A program made the position numbers and the translations under genes. Below the pieces are notes generated by a model. It was not told where the DNA came from. It did not search any database and saw only the letters and a program-made list of their open reading frames with translations. This document shows positions 53,637-64,000 of a stretch of DNA of 64,000 bases, one piece after another. Numbering within the stretch: position 1 is the stretch's first letter; each line of letters starts with the position of its first letter. Source of the stretch: Chrysoperla carnea (lineage: Eukaryota > Arthropoda > Insecta > Neuroptera > Chrysopidae); assembly GCF_905475395.1 (NCBI RefSeq), contig NC_058340.1, forward strand, positions 62,350,181 through 62,414,180, written 5' to 3'.

Positions 53637-56600
53637 GTATATGTGCGCCTAGCCGTTATTCATTCGCTTCATAGGGCAGGTCTCTTATATTTTTCTTAAT
53701 CCTTTTATCTCTTTTTACTTTCTTAAACCTGCATGGGGTCCTGCGGTCTCATTAGCAGAAACGAGAAACGGAGATTTTAGTGCCAATTTTACAGTAAGGC
53801 GGCTAGGTATAGCTAAATATTAAAAAAAAATCAAAAGAGAGAGAAGAAAAGAGGGACGAAGGGTCTGAGAGACAGCACATTTAAATTATGTCGGAAAAAT
53901 TTTAGTATGATCATTATGTAGGAATATACGACAGTGAATGAATGGATAAAAATTGCAATTCAAATGTAACTGAAAAAGGTTTTGAATGCTTTCATTGGAT
54001 ATTTTTTATGCGACCCGTGTACGCTTTCAAAGTTTATATGAAAGGGATAACTTTGACCAGGAATTCCATCCTCCACAAAGGTTACGATAGAGCATAGAGT
54101 ACATATGATTAAGAAACTAGAATGTACAATCTTTTTGAATGGACAGTGCGTAATTCTGATTCGTTGATTTTTAGCGGAAATATAGCTATTAGGAATTTCG
54201 AAAGAGTATGTATTACTATCTACACAAATTCATTTCTGGAGAAATACTATCAATAACATCAATTGTAAGTAATGTACCAACTGTATGTATCAGTTGTTTA
54301 AAATTTTTGTTGAAAATTATATTTTATTTGGAACACTTATTATACTGCTGAAATATTATAGACTGTATATAGAAATTTCTTGTATATTCCGATTTAACTT
54401 TGAATTAGTATAATACTTAGTTCGTTGCCATTATTATTATTATTATTATTATCTATTAAATTCTACACGTAATCGAATATTATTTTTAGACTTATTGTTG
54501 AATATGGCATGTATCTGCCTACCATTTATTTTTGTTATCCATGTAATTTTATACATAAAGACTTTTCTAGATTATTCAAAAAATTGGTATGTGGGTATTT
54601 CATGTTTTTAACTCGTTCTCTTAGAATCTATTTATTTATTATCTATGTTTATAACAAATTTTTGATTGTTTTATTGCAATGTATGTATAACAAAATTATC
54701 TAAAAATAATTTGATCGGTATTGATTTAGAAATTTAAATTACTATAAAAATATTTGTATTTTATTTCATATAAATATATATTCTAGAATTTTCTATCTGC
54801 AAGCATTTTTTAATACCTGTAATTTTTAATACCTCACAAAAAGCAGCTATGCTATAATATTAAAACCTTTGTTTGCTTCTCGCTTATGGTATCGTAGCTT
54901 CCAAAACAGTTTGATGATTCAGTTGGGAATCCCGTTCTTAACTACTACTGATTAAATTCCGATTAAAGATAAATCCATCTATCTATCTTAATAAATGATG
55001 GAAGCGCAAATAAGTGGATTGAACATACCTACTTTTATACAAAACCAAACGTACCCAGCGTTTCCACCATTATTTTACATTCATTTTATTTTCAAAAGAG
55101 AAAAATATAAAGCACAGACATAATTCTACTTTGTATTTTGCTACGACAAAACATTTCTATTGCACAATTTTCCATCTTTAAAATAATTTTCGGTTAATTT
55201 GTTTCTATTTCAATGTATTTCTAATTTAGAATTAATTATACTTTAATTACAATAAAGTTTTTAAATAATTTCTACTACTTAAAAAATCTTACTTTTATAT
55301 TACTCGAAAATAAATATGCTGTCAACGAAATATCTTTTAAGTTTCTGTATTTTAGGGTTTCTGGTTTGTCGATCATTTTTATTTCTCGAGGAAAGAATAA
55401 TTTCGTCCGATTTTTCGAGTATCTTTACCACGTTTGTACAAGAGTAGGCATTCGCCACCAGCGAATATACGTGTTCGTTGACAGCAATGTGACACTCAAA
55501 ACTCATTACGTGGTTTTTTTTAGTAACCTAATGCACGAAATTGATTTCTCGAGTTTTCAAGGAGTTAAGGTGTTTTGTTATAAACCCTGAGTATTGTTGT
55601 AATTACGAGTAGATTGGGTTGAGTTTCTCGACTATAGAGGAGTTGGTTGGGGGCTGTTTTTCCCGTCTTTTTTTCTGTTAAAGCAGGTGTTTTATTAAGT
55701 AGTACAATTTAGGAGTATAATTTAATTAAAATTTAATTCTTAAAAAGTAGAGATATGTTATATTGGAATAGAAATATTCTAGCGTAAAACTAAATTTAAC
55801 GTAGAATTTATTGTTGCATTTTTATATTTTTTATTGCTTGTAATAAAAGACCTAATTTACGAATCTAAAAAAAAAATCGTTAAATCGATATTTTTCGAAG
55901 TAAACGTGAATAACAATTATCAGAGAAGAATATAGAAATGTGTTTTAAAGGAGTCCCAATAATAAGGACCAGTTTATTTGCTTATACCGCTGTAATTAAT
56001 TTTTTTATCACGCTGGTAGTATGGTTGCGGTTTAAAAAAATCAGTCTTAACTATTAATTTAAATCTTCAATAACTAAAATTATAAACAAACAAACTTACT
56101 TTGAAGGTTTGGAAATAATTTAACAAATCTGAAGCCAAAATAAGAATTAATAGCTTTAAGATAAAGAAGTCGAATAGTTTTAATTTTATATAATTTAGTT
56201 CTTAAATTATAGGTTATACCTTTAAACATAGAATTATTTATATTTAAATTAGGAAAATTTCTATTAAATATAATTTTTTTTTTGTCTAAATATGTCTACA
56301 AAGACCAATTTATGTAAATTAAAATTTATTGATGGTTTGTTTAACAACACCTTTGAAAACACCTCTTATTTAGAGCCATATATGTTTAATTTTTATATAT
56401 GCATGGTCAATGCTAGATGATGAGGTCAAGTAATTAAAATATATAAAGCTTGTTTTACAATACTATAAACTTTCTTTATATCATTCTGCTAGGCATAAAG
56501 ATAGCGTAAATTTTTTTATAACAAGCCAAAAATTTGTGTGGGCGTAGTTCATATGTTGTCAAGAAACACTGAGCCAGAGCATTATTGAAAGAACTGCTCT

Positions 56601-56669
56601 TTCAAATATTGGGACCCCGAAAATTTTTAATTGCCTCGTCATCTTAAAATAAAATACTCGGTAGTGAAA
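53637..56669. other. Intergenic region with (ATT)n microsatellite
   Basis: TTATTATTATTATTATTATT tract at 54430-54452. A possible inverted pair CGCCTAGCCG (53647) and CGGCTAGGTA (53801) is too short to call. No supported gene. Confidence 0.45.
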
Positions 56670-57010
56670 AATGAATTATGAATTTTGATAAAAATTAAAA
56701 TTTATGTAGAAATATGCTTAAATATTCTGATTTTAAGTCATAAAAGCATATAATTGTATTATTATATTAAAATTAAAAGTAGTACGAGCCGCCATAATGT
56801 GACATCATAAAGGCAAAAATAATATGCATTAATTACTAATTTGTTGATAGATACATATAATAATTACATACACGAATGTTGTTTTTACCAATATTACGTC
56901 ACCAAAATGACCGACAGCGTTTTTGCGAGAAAAATAGGCATTTTTTTGTGATTTTTTATTAGGAAAATAACCATTTTAAAGTATTTTTTCAAACATACTA
57001 GAATATCCTT
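56670..57010 (+). repeat. MITE family H, copy 1 (partial)
   Basis: Matches 61804-62291 over AAAATTTATGTAGAAATATG, TTAAATATTCTGATTTTAAG, TCATAAAAGCATAT, ACCAATATTACGTCACCAAA and AAGTATTTTTTCAAACATAC. The left terminus is not recognised. Confidence 0.7.
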
Positions 57011-57555
57011 TTGATGAATATCTACCTTTTATCTTACTCTAATAAGAAGATAATCGACTATTTAACTCTCTCGAGATTAGAATAAAAAAGAAAGCTGATA
57101 TTTATAAATTTATCGTAATATTTACCGCGACAGGGTAATTAAAAACTTGCCAGATTCGTAACTTAAGTAGTTCATCATTGTAGGTAACTTAAGTTTCATT
57201 TTTATGAATTGATGAAAGAATGCTATAAAATATTATGGGTTAAGTAACCAAAAAACCAGCCCTCCCCCTATTTCAATTTAAGCTATTCAAAATAGAAGAT
57301 ACTTCATAATTAAATACTCTTTGCCATTGATCTTTTCTAACACGTTTTTATAAGCTTGATCGGAATTGTATGCATGCATTCTTCAACGTAATTTCTCCCA
57401 ACTAGCAGACGTCTAGGACCGATGACAGTACAATAATTTAATAACTTTATCTTAGCATCCTGATCAGGATCATTAGGAAAAACTATCGGTAAACTTATCC
57501 TTATTATTTTTAAAATATTACCGTGAAATATTAAAAGTTAATATTCTCAACAAAC

Positions 57556-57640
57556 AGATGGTGGAGTGGTCATAGTGCCCACTCTTCATGCATATGGTCG
57601 TAAGATCGAAACCCATGCCAGTTTACATTTTTTTTTTTTA
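57556..57640 (+). repeat. tRNA-derived SINE head / tRNA-like pseudogene
   Basis: GATGGTGGAGTGGTCATAGTG resembles a degenerate pol III A box region and AAGATCGAAACCCATGCC a B box (GGTTCGAxxCC-like). Spacing is about 40 nt and a T run at 57628-57639 could terminate pol III. The sequence cannot fold as a clean functional tRNA by eye, so a SINE head is more likely than a tRNA gene. Confidence 0.5.
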
Positions 57641-58396
57641 AATTCTACTTTGTTACCCAAAGGGTATCCAAGCTATCTAGCCTTTTCGAGCCTAAAAATA
57701 AGAAAATAAATTATAGTTTAAATAAACTAACAATTAAAATTATTATCCACTTTTTAATGCAATAAAGCGTGTTTTTTTAGTTTTTTTAAACTATAATTTA
57801 CTTAATTGCTTAATCACGGCGGCAATTATATGCAATCTTTGTTCTTTAAAAGTTTAAATACAAAAACGCAGCTTTCCTTGCAAGGTAGTTTCAAATCGAT
57901 TCAAAATTATTGAATCGATTCGTGATGTCAGCATATGAACACTCTAAATAAGTAAATTTTCAAAAAATAACATAAATCTATCCAAAATAATAAAAAATAA
58001 ACTTATAAATTTATTTTAATGACATTGTAATGAGTTCCATTCAAATTTATACAAATTAGGACATACACATATATTAAATGATTTAATATATTATAATCAT
58101 ATATAAACTTGAAGAATATTTTATCCCCACAATCCCCATAAATATTGTGTAGGAGGGACCTTTTTTTCTTTCAAATAATGACTCACTCAATACAATTCAT
58201 TCAATAATAAATTTGTATCTTTTTAAAACAAGTACATTTATATATTGCCATTTTTTCAATGTTTATTTCTTTTGAAGGTTTTAGGTATTCGAAAGCATTT
58301 TTTTTCGTTTTTGTTTCGTCTTTAGCACCAGTCACAGCATAGCAGATTAATGATATTTCAATCAAGTTCTTGCGAGTAATCTTTTTTTTTTGGATA
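57641..58396. other. AT-rich intergenic sequence
   Basis: Nothing recognised beyond the possible body of the SINE above. Confidence 0.4.
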
Positions 58397-58944
58397 GTTA
58401 ATATTCATGAAATTTAAATTTGGTTCAAATATTTTTCTTCCGTAACTTTAATGTGTGGACATTTCAACTAAACCATTATTTTGGTAATTAATATCTTTTT
58501 AATTACTTAAAATTAATTAATAAAAGTACAAATGCAGTGAGGGCATTTAAAAATTTCTGGAAAACGGAAATTTTAATTTTTATACGGACGTGACATCATA
58601 GTACGGGCTTGTCAAATTTGTTGAGATACTGTATGATATTAATTACTTACATTTTATATGGTATTTCATTAAACTATACTATTCTACGGCTTTTTATTAG
58701 AAAACTTAATAATAACAAGTGTAAATTATACATTGAACTGTCATCGATTGACAGATCACGTACTTATACGTCATCAACAGAGAGCGCCAAAAAACTGCGT
58801 TTAAATATCTCAAAATTATAATGTATTTTAAATATTTTTTTACACTTAAATACAGCATTTTTAAGCAGTATTTATATCTTTTACTTTGTTATAGCGGTGT
58901 AAACAATGAATTAAAAATATAAAAAAAAATACATTAATATTCCC
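58397..58944. mobile_element. MITE family G, copy 2, 548 bp
   Basis: Near-identical interior to 47174-47712, same orientation. Ends are slightly degraded (GTTAATATTCATGAAATTTA at left, TAATATTCCC at right). TA is preserved on the left (58395-58396) but reads GA on the right. Confidence 0.85.
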
Positions 58945-60767
58945 GAGAATTTCGAGCATTACCGTATTCAATATGGTGACATTCATGTTTCAGTTATTAG
59001 AATCCCAAATTTTATTAATCTATACATGAAAAATATATAAGAGTTGAATGAATTTATCAAGGATAGCTTTCCTAGAGTTTTAGGAAAGTAATTTCAATGC
59101 AGATTTCTCTTTTTAGACGCTTATTTTATTCGAATAATTTTTAGCTAGGTTTTATGAAAGTCATAATAATGACAGAAAAATATGGAAACACGTTAAAGGG
59201 CAATGCTTTTATGGAGCAACAACTTTGCTAATTTCTCAAAAAAGGAAAATTTAGTCAATGGCTTCCTCATAGGAATCTTCAAACGATTCCGTGCATTTAT
59301 GACGGCCATAATCATTTTGCCCGTGGTTTATCATTATCAGCATTTATTTTTTAAATTTTAGATTATTATTTACAAAAATGTTAAATTGATTCTATAAACC
59401 ACTCGTCGAAGCCAGAGGTAGAGTGAGTGTAATACCCGATTTAGTACTTTTTGTTCAACACTTTTGAATGTCTCTCGTGGTACAGTAAAGTTTCGATAAT
59501 CGGGAGTGTTCCGATTACTGAATTTGTTCGAAATAGTGGTAATTTACTTTACTGTTGTGTTAATGTCTCTCAGTCTATAATATAAAAAAAGTAGTAATTT
59601 AAACAATAAAACACAATTTTAATTCAAATTAAAGTTTTCCTTTGATCATTTTCGAATAACATTGAAAATTTCACACCTAATTTAATGCTTTATAACTTTA
59701 ATAAATAATAATTTGTTTGGATAATTACAGTCTAATAATGATAGGTTTTTGTAAGGTGTACATTAGGTTAAACCAAAAAGAAGGCGTCTGCTATTACGAA
59801 GTAATGGCATATGTATACATTCGAATACCCTGCCTATTGTAGCCAAATAAAAAAAAATTTCTTGAAAAACAATTTAAAAAAAATCTTTTTCTGAAAATAT
59901 ATTATGAACATAAATGGCTTCTAGCATGTGTAACAATGGTGTATAAGCCACAGGGAAATAGCCCCACACTTGACAAAGTGACAAACAACTGTTCACTGGC
60001 CATGAATGTAATAAAAATGATTGTATATGTCATTTTCCATCTTCAACGTAAAAATTAGTTTTTTCTTTTGGTTAGAAATTAGAAACGTTTTCTCTTGTCT
60101 ACTAAGTAACTTTCTTAACAGTGTATATTTGTATCTTAATTTTAAGTTTAGCCGCTTACAAGATGTTTAATAACAAATGTTTGGATTAACGGAGGTCTCC
60201 GTCACGTTTTAGAGCAAAAATAAAATGCTGTTCTAGAATTTTCAACAAATTTTCCTCTTTATTATTTAAACAAATTTTCCTGTCTCTCTAGTAGACTAAT
60301 AAATGTATTTTTTTATTATAAAGTTTCTCATTAAGAGTGTCGGAACTTTAAACTGAAATTAAAAGTTGTGTAAAAGTTGTCGAAACGATAATCATTTTTT
60401 TTTTTTTTTTTTTGAGAAAACTTCCAGCCAAATGGCAATCGCGCAAAATTGCTTATGCAAAAAATACAATTCTATATCATCGATATCATTTCTTGCGTTA
60501 TTCTAAATTACTAGAGTAGTCTGCAAAACAGCGGTTGTGATTTCACTGGTTTAATAGGATGTATCATTGCACTATTTTAGCTGTGCACTATTCTATTGTA
60601 CAAAAAATATAGGGAACCATGTATATATAAAATATCTATTACCTATTCTTTTTACAAACAGTCAAAGTAACTTTTCATGAGGCTTTTACAATTTTCTAAG
60701 ACTAGATATAAACCATACACTTCATCCTTTATCATGGCGCCTATTTAAGAGTGCCAGAGACTAAATT
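58945..60767. other. Intergenic sequence with a small pogo-like inverted pair
   Basis: ACAGTAAAGT (59482-59491) and its reverse complement ACTTTACTGT (59546-59555) bracket TCGATAATCGGGAGTGTTCC, similar to ends of pogo/Tigger-type elements. A long T run lies at about 60398-60413. No gene. Confidence 0.4.
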
Positions 60768-61310
60768 TTATACCATGCATGTATGAGATATATCAAAGGT
60801 ATATTAAGTTTAGTACCAAGTTTGTTACGCTTGAAAATACTGATGCTACCAACAAAATTTTGGTATACGTGTTTATAAAATCACCTAATTAGTCCTTTTT
60901 CGGCTATCTGTCCGTCTGTCTGTCAATAAGATAACTCAAAAACGAACAAATGCTTATAGCGTGCTAAGGAAATAAAAAGTGAGGTCGAGTTCATAAATGA
61001 GTAACATAGGTCAACTGGGTCTTGGGTCCAAAGGACTCATCTTGTAAACCGTTACAGATAGAACAAAAGATTAAATATAAAAAATGTTTCTTATAAAAAA
61101 AAGTAAACAACTTTCGTTTTTTCCTAAACATGACTGTTTACTCGTGAGAGCGCAAATTAGGCAGAAATTATATAGTATGTATTATATGGAATTATCAGTT
61201 ATGTTTGTGTGGCTATCTTAGAGTGGCTATCTTTCTTTACTTACATGTTGTAAAAAACATACGTCTATACATGGTATTTCAACAATTAACTCAGTCAAAC
61301 GTTTGTTTAT
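60768..61310 (+). repeat. Interspersed repeat family A, copy 5
   Basis: A long copy from ATACCATGCATGTATGAGAT through CGTCTGTCTGTCAATAAGAT, AAAAGTGAGGTCGAGTTC, ACCGTTACAGATAGAACAAA, GACTGTTTACTCGTGAGAGC to ATTTCAACAATTAACTCAGT. Confidence 0.85.
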
Positions 61311-61801
61311 GAACTTTTTTATTTATTTGTGCTAGAGAATTTATTGTTTTGAACGATATTTCATATACAAATTGTTTAAATTTAAAATTCAGTTACCCTT
61401 AATGGAAAACCTTTTATTATTATTATTAATTAAAAATACTTATTTTTTTAAACACACACAAAACACAACATAATAAAGTTTGAGTGTGTAGGATTGTTGA
61501 TACCTTTAAACGGTCGCTCGTCAACGAAGTAGTCCGCCTCAATATTCCTATATATGGTGACGATTACTGAGGTAAAATATACCGTTGTTGTTATATTATA
61601 TGAATGTGAATGTATTAAAATATATATTATATTGTATAAAGAAGGTTTATTATTTTATAATACATACTCATATTATTTAATGTAATATTGGTTGCTGTTA
61701 ACTTGTTTGTATTTAAATTAAAATATTATTAATGAAAAAAAATCAAGGCTGTAATTTGTACAGTATGATACATGATAATGATGTTGTTTTGGAGAATATA
61801 A
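61311..61801. other. AT-rich intergenic sequence
   Basis: Nothing recognised. Confidence 0.4.
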
Positions 61802-61803
61802 TA

Positions 61804-62291
61804 GGGTATTATCGTTAGTCGATAATAAATCATGAAATTTGAAAAAAGTTAAAATTTATGTAAAAATATACTTAAATATTCTGATTTCGAGTCATAAAAG
61901 CATATTTTTCTTTTAAAATATTAAAATTAAAAATCGTAATTTTTAAACTGTTTATCACGTGACCTAAAACGCTTGCAAGCCCTGCTGTGATGTCATAGCG
62001 GTATGAGTCATAGACCATCAATTAGTTCAGTGTAGACAACTGTCTACACTGAATAATATATGAATGTCTATGAATATATCTGTCAAACTTATTTGTGTTA
62101 TTTCATATAATGATACCCATATTACGTCATTAAATTGGATGCTCGCGTTTTTGACAGTTTAAAAAAGGTTTCAAATTTAATTTAAGTTTTTGGCAAGAAA
62201 TCGTGTGTATTTTTCCGAAATAAATTTTTGGTGGTTTTTTATTAGCAAAATCAACATTTTGAAGTACTTTTTCAAAAATAGTGGGATACCC
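61804..62291 (+). mobile_element. MITE family H, copy 2, 488 bp, TA-flanked, with internal hairpin
   Basis: Ends GGGTATTATC and (reverse complement) GGGTATCCCAC with TA outside both (61802-61803, 62292-62293). It contains a perfect hairpin at 62026-62053: TTCAGTGTAGAC, four-base loop, GTCTACACTGAA. Copy 1 lacks the hairpin. Confidence 0.7.
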
Positions 62292-62545
62292 TATTCAGTC
62301 TCAATATTTGAGAGGAGATGGATTCCTAATGTTATCAAAAATAAATTTTAATCAGAACGATTTTTATGACGGGTTTTTTGAAAACATTTTGAAAAAGGGT
62401 TGATTTTTGGTTATTGATCCCACTTTTGAATGACGTCCTTAAGACGCAGAAATTAATTTAGAGTTTGTAAACGAGAAAAATAGGTCAATTGAATCTTGGA
62501 ACCATAAAACCTAACCGTAGGATCTACCGTGTGGTACTACCGGTA

Positions 62546-63091
62546 GGAACTATGTTAGTATTGTATCTTCGTTGTTCGTTGATTATAAATGTAGCCCTTA
62601 CGTTTTTATTTGAGGTATTTTTCTGTAAAAAAGTATTAATTTTAGTACTTGTTTTATTCTTTCAAAAATTTAATTTTAGCTATCTTTTACTTTTTACTTT
62701 ATTATTAGTTTAAAAAAGACATTCTTCTGATTTTGTGGTCAACCTAATATGTGCATACCTACATTTGATTTTATCAGGATATTTATTATTACATAACATA
62801 AAATTTCCTTTTTCTTACTTTAAATTATCTGTATTATCTTTAACTTAAATCACTTCCACATTTTTTTGAATGAAAAACCATAAAATGTTGATAAAAATAC
62901 AAATTCAGAAATAAAAATATTTTTGCATATTCTCAAAATTAATGACAAGCTGAATCGCTTAAAAAAGTTTTAGGTGACCTAAGTGAAAATGGTCGATTTT
63001 TGGTGTCGTTTTTCTTGCTGCTTTTTTTTTGTTTTACCTCCTAACCAGCAAACAAATCAGAACGATAACGTGCGATAAGGAACATAGTCCC
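62546..63091 (-). mobile_element. MITE-like family K, copy 2 (inverted)
   Basis: Left end GGAACTATGTTAGTATTG, right end in reverse complement GGGACTATGTTCCTTATCGC. The interior mirrors copy 1 at 50785-51364. The ORF at 62489-62713 lies partly in it and is not a supported gene. Confidence 0.7.
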
Positions 63092-64000
63092 AAAAAAGTC
63101 TAAATGTAAAAAAATGTTTTATTGTAAAATCCTTATAAAAAAGTCAATTTTTTTTTGAAGAAAATTTTTGCTTAAGTTAAACAAATAGAAAATATAATTG
63201 ATCCCATACATTTTTTAGAGTGACGATACTTTATATAGATAATTTGAAAGCATTTTAGAGTTTGGTATTTTTTTTATTACAAGGGACGTTTTCCGTTTAG
63301 TGTCTAAAACGAATATTTACGGGAAGTTAAAAGATTACAGATGCCTTTAAAACTTACAATGATTACTTTTCTATTTAATTCTGGACATAACTAAAGTGAT
63401 ACCAACCTTTTAAGTAAAAGACGAATGTTTTAGCGTAAGAGACTGGCTAAAGAATTTATGAATAATTTATTGTTGCGATTTTTTGTACACTTTGTACATA
63501 ATGACAATATAAAATAGTTGAATTCCAAAATATTTCATTAATTTTTTAAATTGCAATCAATATCTTTTAAAATATTGTCAATCAGCTTGTTTTTAGGAAA
63601 CATACATTATGTCCTTCAATTGACTTAATGGTTATTATAGGAAGTTTTAAAGCCTTATAAATATGTATATTTTTCAATTGTTATGTAATTATATGTTTTT
63701 TACCAATAATAATTATCTTGTTTATTATCCAACTCCTTTGATACTTTTTTATAGTCTATTTTCATAAAGTAATTAATTAATGGCTGCATATAATTGTACC
63801 TACACAAAAAGTTTTTTTTTTCATTTATTCACCACATATTATAGTATAATATTTATAACTATATTTAATTGATTTGCAAAATTTCCAAATTCTTCCATTT
63901 ATTGTTAGGAACGATATTATTAAGGCTATGTTTTACCAACGGACACGATTTATCTAAGGCGTTATTTAGGGAGAAAGTGGCCTATAATAATCTCTCAGAA
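63092..64000. other. AT-rich intergenic sequence to the window end
   Basis: No gene, RNA or repeat end recognised. Confidence 0.45.

Noticed and set aside
1-64000. CRISPR arrays, operons, phage or viral gene clusters
   Set aside because: No spaced direct-repeat array, no co-directional compact genes and no viral structural or replicase proteins are visible; the only polymerases are LINE reverse transcriptases.

Overview
This is an AT-rich, intron-bearing animal nuclear sequence, most likely from an insect. Supporting evidence: GT-AG splice junctions, Jockey-like and I/R1-like non-LTR retrotransposons, a LINE tail of TTAGG units, Helitron 3' ends of the type common in insects, and a very high density of short inverted-repeat (MITE-like) elements. 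I cannot name the species. Nothing prokaryotic (operons, CRISPR, Shine-Dalgarno sites) is present.

Only three host genes are well supported. (1) At 28.96-30.90 kb (+), one large coding exon follows a splice acceptor. It encodes a 634-residue single-pass membrane protein with a long, low-complexity, probably cytoplasmic tail. Two tiny upstream ORFs precede it, and the second ends in a TGATG overlap with the main start. (2) and (3) At 40.4-41.66 kb and 43.9-45.59 kb (both -), two tandem paralogues encode SHIPPO/ODF3-like (outer dense fibre 3, CIMAP family) proteins of about 268 and 247 residues, each from three exons. The first copy has two candidate terminal exons encoding similar last motifs; in each paralogue a different one of the two is damaged.

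Most of the remaining sequence is transposon-derived. From 0 to 11.2 kb there are foldback/MITE elements and a young 5'-truncated Jockey-like LINE with a poly(A) tail and a 12-bp target duplication. From 12 to 17.8 kb there is a cluster of CAGA-containing repeats and a tiny I/R1-like LINE whose 3' tail looks telomeric but is flanked by a 13-bp target duplication. From 18.8 to 21.0 kb lies a 2.2-kb foldback element whose arms carry two 285-bp tandem units each. From 22.5 to 32 kb there are interspersed repeats, two Helitron 3' ends and a polyadenylated partial copy of a repeat. From 32 to 40 kb the sequence is mostly featureless, with two inverted-repeat elements. From 46 to 64 kb there are more MITEs, a tRNA-like SINE head, and a 930-bp TA-flanked element with the wreck of a PHD-type zinc finger, nested inside another MITE.

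I did not find a clearly new multi-gene system. The best candidates for a second look are the reciprocal loss of alternative terminal exons in the ODF3-like pair, the 285-bp-unit foldback element with coordinated CCGG/CCAG differences between units, the TGATG uORF arrangement, and the nested PHD-carrying element. Boundaries of degenerate repeats are approximate.
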